Positions 57,601 through 64,000 of a stretch of 64,000 nt of DNA are shown here, in pieces (the stretch's first letter is position 1; the number at the start of each line of letters is the position of its first letter). The DNA is from Macrosoma leucophasiata. Taxonomy: Eukaryota; Arthropoda; Insecta; Lepidoptera; Hedylidae. The position numbers and the translations under genes are program-made. The stretch covers positions 19,516,501-19,580,500 of the forward strand of contig JAWQUS010000010.1 in assembly GCA_036365455.1 (NCBI GenBank), in the 5' to 3' direction. Under the pieces are notes generated by a model. That model saw nothing but the letters and a program-made list of their open reading frames with translations. It made no database searches and was not told where the DNA came from.

Positions 57601-58133
57601 TACTCGAATAACTTAACTGTCATACCTTATGAATAATTGACTGACTATATTGTACTCACTTTTACGCTGCTTAAATAAATACGAAATATCGTTTTACTTG
57701 ACACTGGCAATATGCGTAATAGCGATGCCAAAATTAAAAAAAAAAAAAAAATACTGATTAAAATTCTGGTGCTGTTTATGTTTGTAATTTATCGAGCGCT
57801 TTGATGTTACCTATAGTAAAATCGGTACCAACACAAGTGATATTTCAACCAGGTCTAGTAAATCCAAAACCAAAAACATTTTCATTATTATAATACTCAC
57901 GGCTCTACATGATTCTTCTCCTTGAAAGCGATCATTTTCTGGATCTCATCCTCCACATTGCAAGTTGATCCTCTGAGCTTGAACAGGGAACTCTCAGCTC
58001 GCTCTCTCTTGTCCTGGGTCAGAAGGAAGTTGGGTGTCTCTGGCAAGAAGATCGTAGTGAGGAGAGAGATTATTGGTATGATTGCGCTCACTCCTGCCAG
58101 GATATTCCATGTTGTTATGCTGCCTATTACGTA
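51610..58133 (-). CDS. Sugar transporter B, Tret1-like MFS protein; last six exons, 5' exons not found in the window
   Basis: Exons on the minus strand are 58133-57901, 56271-56130, 54618-54492, 53727-53537, 52498-52360 and 51734-51610. They join in phase to 318 residues, corresponding to residues 166 onward of transporter A. Motifs: PETPNFLL after helix 6, QWCGVNTITFY in helix 7, CGRRPL in loop 8-9, PWVMIGEVYPTQVRG around helix 10 and PETKGKT after helix 12, all typical of sugar porters. Four of the six exons have the same length as in transporter A, or differ only at the codon level (233, 142 versus 139, 127 and 139 nt), with identical phases. The 191-nt exon is 27 nt longer than its counterpart (164 nt). 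The three N-terminal exons expected upstream are not recognisable up to 64000, so they probably lie beyond the right edge. Confidence 0.92.
51895..51950 (+). mobile_element. Family A fragment
   Basis: GAGTGACGGAGCTCGCGG followed by TAGGCACCACCGCATTACC; it stops where the 5S SINE target begins. Confidence 0.55.
51970..52334 (+). mobile_element. 5S rRNA-derived SINE (family C), full length, in the last transporter B intron
   Basis: CGGTTAAGCACTACGGGCGC and GTGATGGGTGACCGCT correspond to the 5S rRNA internal control region. The 3' end is CAGTGGGACGTATAATGGG plus an ATT tail. The 15-bp duplication ATTATATAAAGATCA flanks it (51955-51969 and 52335-52349). It ends 26 bp from an exon. Confidence 0.88.
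52852..53037. mobile_element. Family E MITE truncated by family A
   Basis: CAGTACTCAACAATTAACAT to ACGCTCAACAGACCCGA. The right end is missing where a family A copy joins. TA precedes it. Confidence 0.75.
53039..53292 (-). mobile_element. Family A, 3'-truncated copy
   Basis: GTACACATTGATGTTAAGTG to GGAGCTCTACCACCAGT. The poly-A end is missing at the junction with the MITE. Confidence 0.75.
53871..54016. mobile_element. Harbinger-type MITE, complete
   Basis: Perfect 20-bp inverted ends (CCCCCTTATTCATAAACGTA), flanked by TAA at 53868-53870 and 54017-54019, the 3-bp TWA target of PIF/Harbinger elements. It is 146 bp long and non-coding. Confidence 0.85.
54047..54475 (+). mobile_element. tRNA-derived SINE (family B) with a nested 5S SINE
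   Basis: The head CCTAGTAGTAGCAAGCCACT, box B GGTTCCATTCCCGGG and body TTTTATCTTCGGTTCCATTG are followed by GGCGAATCATGGGTGTTTG. The 3' end GGTTTGCAGGCGTGAAGTTA follows the insertion. Confidence 0.75.
54306..54394 (-). mobile_element. 5'-truncated 5S-derived SINE inside a family B SINE
   Basis: An ATA/ATT tail, then TGGCAACCCATTATACGTCC and GGGGGGAGGCCTGGAGC in reverse. It is flanked by the exact 12-bp duplication AGATGTATGATT (54294-54305 and 54395-54406). Confidence 0.88.
55018..55308 (-). mobile_element. Family A poly-A retroelement, full length
   Basis: A T run, AAACAATCATGCAGTTCACA, GGAAATTACAGGGCTGTACA, then GGAGCTCTACCACCAGT. Confidence 0.8.
55430..56050 (+). mobile_element. Old family A copy split by a family B SINE
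   Basis: The left part GGTAGAGTCCCAGTGCAGG reaches 55509 and the right part resumes GTTCAGCACTATCGTGTTCC after 55848. The diverged CAGGAACTCGAGGG variant marks an older subfamily, as at 32803. Confidence 0.75.
55510..55837 (+). mobile_element. tRNA-derived SINE (family B), full length
   Basis: Head CCTCGGTAGCCTAGTGGTAG, box B GGTTCGATTCCCGGG, body TTTATCTCTGGTTCTATTGG, 3' end GGGATTACAGGCGTGAAGA. It is flanked by the 11-bp duplication TAAATAGTAGT (55499-55509 and 55838-55848). The head resembles a glycine-type tRNA. Confidence 0.88.
57376..57752 (+). mobile_element. Family D poly-A retroelement with target duplication
   Basis: Starts GGAGTTTTTGGCGGGAACC and ends in an A run. The 11-bp ACTGATTAAAA flanks it (57365-57375 and 57753-57763), showing retrotransposition. 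No ORF and no obvious tRNA or 5S head. Confidence 0.85.
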
Positions 58134-58264
58134 CTGCGAAAGAAGGAAATATATTTTTAATGCTGACTTTGGTATTATTTAATAAATGCCAGTTTGCACT
58201 TTACGCTCACTCTAGAGTACTTATTACTACAAGCTCTTAGACGTTGGAAAAGTATGAGAAATGA

Positions 58265-58505
58265 TTAGATATTGAAAGGAGACGGGTAATTTTGGGCTTG
58301 CAATATCGTTACTGGTTAACCCATCACACAGTACATTTTGTAATATAATTAACAATTTGCAATCTAACCCAACTTTTACATAATCATAAAATATATGTAT
58401 ACTTCAATTACTGGCAGTTCAAAAAATGCCCAAATTTGAAATTATTTATTTTATAGTCATTTGAAAATGACATAATTTGTACAGTGTTACACCTGGGCCC
58501 AGGAA
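58265..58505 (-). repeat. Dispersed repeat, inverted partner of 23035-23265
   Basis: CGTTACTGGTTAACCCATC, TTCAATTACTGGCAGTTC and AAAATGACATAATTTGTACA match the other copy in reverse. Confidence 0.65.
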
Positions 58506-58661
58506 TGTGTGGAACAGTATCATTCTCCTTTGGTGGTTAATTTGGTACGTAAGGAAATATTTTCAGTGGTCTCACAGAGTTCGGAAATGGGCCTATTTTC
58601 CATCATTTATTAAGTTATATTTAAGTTAACAAAAAGTTTATAATAGGTAATAGTTAGGGGC

Positions 58662-58800
58662 CTTATAATGTATGGTTCCATAAGGCCATACATTATAATG
58701 TAATCGGAACAGGATAGTGCTGAACACTACCATTTGGCGGAAAATACGTGTTATTAGGTAATGCGGTTGTTTTTACGTCCTCGAACCCCGACACATGAAC
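58662..58800 (-). mobile_element. Family A, diverged fragment
   Basis: AACAGGATAGTGCTGAACAC, ACTACCATTTGGCGG and TAGGTAATGCGG in family order. Confidence 0.55.
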
Positions 58801-58831
58801 TAACACCAATAACATAGAATTTTTGAGTTTT

Positions 58832-59540
58832 GGCGGGAACCTTGAAGGAGGCGTGTTGTGCTTTTTTTTTCGTGTTGTGCTTTTTTTTTATTATGGCATC
58901 GCTATTACGCTAATTGCCAGTGTCAAGTAAAACGATATTTCTTATTCGTATTTATTTATGCAGCGTAAAAGTTAATATAATATAGTCAGTTAATTATTTA
59001 TTAAGTATATATGTCAGTCAAGTGAGTTACAGTCAAGTTATTCGAGTAAAGCGATGGCTACTTTACCAGAACATTTACAATGAAGTTTTGGAGGCAACCT
59101 GAAAGGTCGTGTTTTCGCACTATTATTCTATTTCACTATACACGGGCACTGTAATAAACCTATATCAAACAAAATGCCACCAACTTTATTCAATATAACT
59201 TAAAAATATATAAAGAAAAATGAAATAAAATAAGAGCACCACACGCCTCTTTCAAAGGTTCCCGCCAAAACTCGTGTTATGCTTTAGTGTATTTCATTTT
59301 GTTGGTGCATTTTTGAGTTATATTAAATAAAGTAGGTTGCATTTTGTTTGATATAGGTTTATTACAGTTTCTGTGTGCAGTGAAATAGAATAACAGTGCG
59401 AAAACACGGCCTTTCAAGTTCCCTCCAAAACTTCATTGTAAATGTTCTGGTAAGGTAGCCATCGCTTTACTCGAATTACTGACTGTGACTCTGACTGGCT
59501 GACTGACTCTGACTTTTACTGCTTTTACGCTGCTTATCAC
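58832..59540. repeat. Two family D copies arranged 5' end to 5' end
   Basis: A reverse copy ending TTCCCGCCAAAACTC at 59273 is followed at once by a forward, diverged copy (TGTTATGCTTTAGTGTATTT through AACAGTGCGAAAACACGG) that breaks off near 59535. Confidence 0.7.
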
Positions 59541-59690
59541 AGAGACATATTAACTAAGGTCTTAGGGGTGGCAACACACCTGCATTTTGACCTCTGCTCT
59601 TTGTGTGGGTGTCTATAGGGTGCAGTCATCACTTAACATCAATGTGAACTGGAAGCTTGTTTGCCATCTTCATAACATAAAAAAAATAAG
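59538..59690 (+). mobile_element. Family A 3' part
   Basis: CACAGAGACATATTAACTAA, GGGGTGGCAACACACCTGC, then CATAACATAAAAAAAATAAG; joined directly to the family D remnant. Confidence 0.65.
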
Positions 59691-59887
59691 AGGTATATTC
59701 GAAAACTACACCATACGTAACAGATAAAATTGGATAACAGCGCGTGGTTCATTATCGAGATGCGTTAGACCTCGTATCAATTAATTGGTTATCGATTCGC
59801 GGTCAGTTATCAGACTTATCAGTAATAACAGTCATTAGTTATGTCATTTCCTAGTCATGTTTATATCCGGTTAAATAAACTTCGTAC

Positions 59888-60130
59888 AATATGCAGCAAG
59901 AAATATCGCACATCGAGCTTAGGAAAGAGACAGTCAACTATGTAGGTAGGTACTTTCGACTTTGTAGAGCGTTATCTCTGTCGCACACTGCCTCCGTAAG
60001 CACTGACAGTCCGGTATTGGTCAAAACTCGATCAAAATGGTCGACAAACGTCAAATAGGTACGATGCCCGAAATAAGCCGAAGTCTCCTTCCTAGGCTCG
60101 ATGTTCAATATTTATTCTTGAGCACTGTAC
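59888..60130. mobile_element. Family E MITE
   Basis: CGCACATCGAGCTTAGGAAA, GTAGAGCGTTATCTCTGTCG, GGTCGACAAACGTCAAATAG, end TTCTTGAGCACTG before TA. About 20 bp of the right internal stem is deleted. Confidence 0.75.
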
Positions 60131-60963
60131 CTGTTTGGCCGTCTATAAAATAGACACTTTGATTTTGAAAAGCTACAGATTTTTTTATTTTTAAGCTTTT
60201 GGTACCTATTTATAGTAACTTTAATTGCATGGAACTATCTTGGTGTTCTTGGTCTTGCTCCTTGAACTTCATCGGTTTTTTATTAGGTATACCTAGATAT
60301 GAACGGATCCCATACAAACCTACACTGAACGCCTGAAACGCGTCCGAAAGCATGCGGTTCCTTACGCGTGTAGGTACGTTTGTATTCAATTTTGTATACA
60401 AATATACTAGTTAATGTAAACATTGTGTAAACATAAGATTAATTTAAAGTTGTCTGTAACTATATAGGTATTATGTTATTGATTCAGAACTAATAAATAA
60501 ACATAAATAAAATCGCTTGTATTTGAAAGACAAACTGTGATGTTGAATTGGGAATAAATCTTTGTCCATGTCTGCGAAGTCGCGGGTAAAAGTATTATAA
60601 TATGACACACAGTTACATAATATACCTGCTGAATTTATACCTTATCTTTACCGTATGTTTTTGTTTGCACTACGACAGTTCTAATTTTAAGTGTACCAAC
60701 AAACAGGCTGTTCAATTATCGTCTATCAAGTCGTTGGATAAAGACGTCACTGAACATCAACAAAGGAGTTCGTGACGAGACCACATATTGACAACACGGT
60801 CACGAGTCCTGAAAGAATATTTATGTTGCCAATATAGACTTTTTGCATTTTATTGTCGGACATTTTAGAGAAATTAGATTGTGATTGTGTACTCTCATAT
60901 ATTGGCCAAACAAAGAGAGGTGTATCCACCCGCGTTAAATAGTACATTACTGATGTATAAAAA

Positions 60964-61130
60964 TTACTGGTGGTAGAGCTCCAGTGATGGACCTCGCGGG
61001 TGTAGGCACCACCGCATTAACTAATATACTTGCCGCTAAATGGTAGTGTTCAGCACTATCGTGTTCCGGTCAGTTGGTAATGTACGGCCCTGTAATTTCC
61101 GGACAACAGAGGCATCTGCATTTTGAACGG
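60964..61130 (+). mobile_element. Family A 5' part
   Basis: ACTGGTGGTAGAGCTCCAGT, TAATGTACGGCCCTGTAATT, then breaks off after GAGGCATCTGCATTTTGA. Confidence 0.7.
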
Positions 61131-61348
61131 TCTTTGTACGATTATTTCAAGCGCTACAAGGTTTACATTAGAAAAGGTAATATGGTCGTCAAGTGTTCTT
61201 ATTTTCTGCGCAACTATCTTTCCTTTTTTCTTTTATAAAAACCTCCTCCGGACAATCCCAAATACAATAAAATTATTAACGAAATCGGTCAAGCCATTCT
61301 CGAGTTTTGCGCTTAGCAACATAGGTATTTAGCAAGTCGTTTTTATTT

Positions 61349-61622
61349 GGTGGTAGAGCTCCAGTGACGGAGCTCGCGGGCGTAGGCACCACCACATTAC
61401 CTCATATACTTGCCGCTAAATTGTAGTGTTCAGCACTACCGATCAGGTGGTGATGTACGGCCCTGTATTTTCCAGCACAGAGGCATAACACCTTAGGCTT
61501 CAGGAGTGGTAACGCATCTGCATTTTGACCTCTGGTCATTGTGCGGGTGTCTATAGGCTGCAGTCATCACTTAACATCAATGTGAACTACAAGCTTGTTT
61601 GCCACTTTTATTACAAAAAAAA
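61349..61622 (+). mobile_element. Family A poly-A retroelement, nearly full length
   Basis: GGTGGTAGAGCTCCAGTGAC through GTGGTAACGCATCTGC to GCCACTTTTATTACAAAAAA. Confidence 0.8.
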
Positions 61623-62051
61623 TGTATAAAGATAGAAGAAGGTAACAATTTTGCCAATAATCACTTGCTCTATGTCAGAAAAAACCCATGAAATTGATAA
61701 ATATTTACGGCCAGAGGTGTGTCTGTCCAACATTAACACTTCTTAATGAACATCATTCATACTCCCTCTGACAAACAGCTGAAATAACAAATAGGAAGAA
61801 CAAACATTTTGACGCTAACAACTTGGAGGTACAGTTTGCTTTTCGTTTTCGTATACAATTAAGTGTTAATTCTTTATATCTAGTAGTCGTGCTATTGCAT
61901 GTCATGACAATATTAATGTGATCGACATTTAAGAAGCACAATATTACATATTTGGTTGCGTTGCGATGTGAGATGGGATTAATATTTCAATGTCACATTT
62001 CATGCAACGAATGAAACTTGATTTTTTTTAAAGAAATTTACATTATAAGTA

Positions 62052-62307
62052 CAGTACTCAACAATTCATATGTATTGCACATCGAGCCTGCGAAAGAGAC
62101 GATCGGCTCGTTTAGACTTCGTAGAGCGTTATCTCTGTTGCACACTGCCTACGTAAGCACTGACAGTCCGTTATTGGTCAAAACTTGATCAAAATGGTCG
62201 ACAAACGTCAAATAGGTACGGTGCGAAAAAGATAACGATCTACAGACCCGAAATAAGCCGAAGTCTCCTTCCTAGGCTCGATGTGCAATATTTAGTGTTG
62301 AGCACTA
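62052..62307. mobile_element. Family E MITE, complete, flanked by TA
   Basis: The left CAGTACTCAACAAT and right TGTTGAGCACTA ends are inverted repeats between TA dinucleotides. The internal stem is GTAGAGCGTTATCTCT against an AAAGATAACGATCTAC variant. It is 256 bp long. Confidence 0.82.
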
Positions 62308-63053
62308 TAGATGATATTCAAGTATGCAAAGACTTTGTTACTAACAGCAAGTTCTTTGGCTACCGAAAAATAAGAAGATGCACTTGGTTTTATAAGTGGT
62401 ATAATTACAGTAACAGAGCTTGAAGGCGTACGCGTCACATAGAGTACCTACATAAGAATATTTAATATGATATTAAGTAGATAATTAAGTTACCGAGACG
62501 TGTTGTTCTAAATCAAGGAGTGCAAACCCACGGAAGGATAACCACTACGATACCAAATAAATTTAATAATATCTACCTCTCGAAAATGGTCCGATAAATC
62601 ATGTTCCCATAGCGCGGAGAACAAAAACTAAGTAAGCACCTATTATTACCGGAAAACATTACCTAATATTGAAGAAATACATAAAATTAAGATGAATCAT
62701 TATTGCGTAGAACAGAACTAGAGAAGGTAGTACGGACGGTAGAACGTGAAACAGTTATTCAAAAAAACAAACGTCATCCTCTAGACATATTGATTGTCAG
62801 CATTCTTTGTTTAATATACACCAATCATTCCCCATTAAAAATAATCAATGGAAACCAAATTATTTTTATTATCATAACAACATACGTATTTGTTGCTATT
62901 GTTGTTACAAATGAGCAAGACAAAAGAAGAGCTGTAAAATTTTTAGCACTTGCACAACGTATTTAAGTGATAAGTACACACCAGTCATTTTTTACAATGT
63001 TTCTTGTTTAGTTGTATTCTTGGAAACAGGATGTACTTACCCACGTTTCTTTA

Positions 63054-63409
63054 TCTAAACTAATATTTTAAAGAGATAATATTTTTTTGTTTGTTTGTTT
63101 GTAATGAATAGGCTCAATAACTACTGGACCGATTTTAAAAATTCTTTCACTATTCGAAAGCTACATTATCCACGGGTAACATAAGCTATATTTTATTTTG
63201 GAAAAAATTGGGTTCCGTAAGATATTTGGGTTTTTCAGACACAAGGTGTAAAAAATCAACCAGAAAAGTTACTTATTTTGCGTACGCTGCCTAAACTATA
63301 AAAGATATCGAGGAAGACTTTAGGCTATATCTATGTATAATCATCACGCTTAGACGAATAGGAGAGGGTAGGCAACATTGCACCGCGCGAAGGCGGGGCG
63401 GGCCGCTAG
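63054..63409 (+). mobile_element. Non-autonomous Helitron, second complete copy
   Basis: TCTAAACTAATATTTTAAAG to GGCGGGGCGGGCCGCTAG, between A and T. It is the same family as 5074-5405, with internal small indels. Confidence 0.85.
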
Positions 63410-64000
63410 TTTTTTATATACAGGCTGAATAAAAAAAAACGACAATACATGAAAATACTGGTGAAGAATGAAAAAAAACTGGACATACTGATGATCTGAA
63501 ATTAAAGAATAAATTTTTTGGCTTCCGTTCCTCGAACTTAAAAGATCACTCGTGCGTCTATATGTCTGTCAGTCTCTATGACAAGGACTATTTTCTCTGA
63601 AAATACTAGGCCGTTTAACTTGAAATCTGGTACACATGTGTAAATCAGTGACCCACTTAATAAAGAGAACTTGAATGATACGATTGTTTTAGCTGAATGA
63701 TGGATGATGGCTAAAGTTCGCGTAACTAAAATCATAAATAAAATCTAAAATTAGGCAGCACTTTTGCGGGGTAAAATAGGCTGTGTAAAAAAAGTTTGTA
63801 TTGACCTTTATTGTGTAATTATTAAGGAAAATAGGCGAAAATTGACCATTTGACCAATTTAATAATTTTGTTCCATTCCGTAGGCGGTGGGTCGTTACGT
63901 CTCGACGTTATCAATGTCCGTGTGAAAAAAAAATCGGTCAGAGATAAAGAAAGATAGAGACGCTTTCACAAAGTAACTTTATATTATGTATATATATATG

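Larger units (their letters stand above)
58134..64000. other. Repeat-rich region upstream of the visible transporter B exons
   Basis: It contains the repeats listed separately plus AT-rich DNA. I looked for the three missing N-terminal exons on the minus strand (motifs ESWI, GRR, MRGxxGS) and did not find them. Frames at 60210-60401, 60747-60947 and 62703-62966 have no recognisable domain. Confidence 0.5.

Noticed and set aside
60747..60947. 66-residue minus-strand frame considered as an N-terminal transporter exon
   Set aside because: Lacks the ESWI and GRR sugar-porter motifs and does not align with transporter A exon 1 or 2.
62703..62966. 87-residue plus-strand frame with a hydrophobic stretch
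   Set aside because: Long by chance in AT-rich DNA and not matched to any family I know; no splice or start context.
1..64000. CRISPR array, operon, prophage or bacterial defence system
   Set aside because: No regularly spaced repeats of that kind, no clustered unspliced genes; all genes are spliced and insect-like.

Overview
The window looks like a stretch of a butterfly or moth (Lepidoptera) genome. It is AT-rich, its genes are split by GT-AG introns, and its introns and intergenic DNA are packed with lepidopteran-style repeats: Helitrons ending in CTAG, SINEs with a tRNA head, a SINE with a 5S rRNA head, TA-flanked MITEs, hAT and Harbinger-type MITEs, a mariner, and LINE tails. No prokaryotic or viral gene organisation is visible.

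Five protein-coding genes can be assembled by joining exons at matching splice phases. (1) Positions 48-27297, minus strand: an odorant-binding protein with five exons visible. It has a 14.8-kb first intron, and its 3' end lies beyond the left edge. (2) Positions 31781-42686, plus strand: a complete nine-exon aminoacylase-1 of 398 residues with all expected zinc and catalytic residues. (3) Positions 42884-46181, minus strand: a complete nine-exon MFS sugar transporter (trehalose-transporter-like, 524 residues), tail-to-tail with aminoacylase-1. (4) Positions 48266-48758, minus strand: a compact two-exon gene for a 96-residue secreted protein that I do not recognise. (5) Positions 51610-58133 and probably beyond the right edge, minus strand: the last six exons of a second sugar transporter. 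Its exon boundaries match those of gene 3, which points to tandem duplication.

Layout: 1-27.3 kb is almost entirely odorant-binding-protein introns. 27.3-31.7 kb is intergenic and opens with a three-unit tandem array of a poly-A retroelement. 31.8-42.7 kb is Acy1, with introns holding nested SINEs, a LINE tail, a TA microsatellite and a near-perfect 157-bp inverted repeat. 42.9-46.2 kb is transporter A. 46.4-47.8 kb is a frameshifted mariner sitting inside an older palindromic element. 48.3-48.8 kb is the small secreted gene. 51.6-58.1 kb is transporter B. 58.1-64 kb is repeat-dominated and should be the long intron upstream of the fourth exon of transporter B.

The genes do not form an obvious pathway. 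The two transporters are paralogues that probably move sugars across the plasma membrane. Aminoacylase-1 is a cytosolic amide hydrolase, and the odorant-binding protein is a secreted carrier. The most unusual signals are the unrecognised secreted gene, three separate inverted duplications lying inside repeats, and a readable chronology of nested retroelement insertions.
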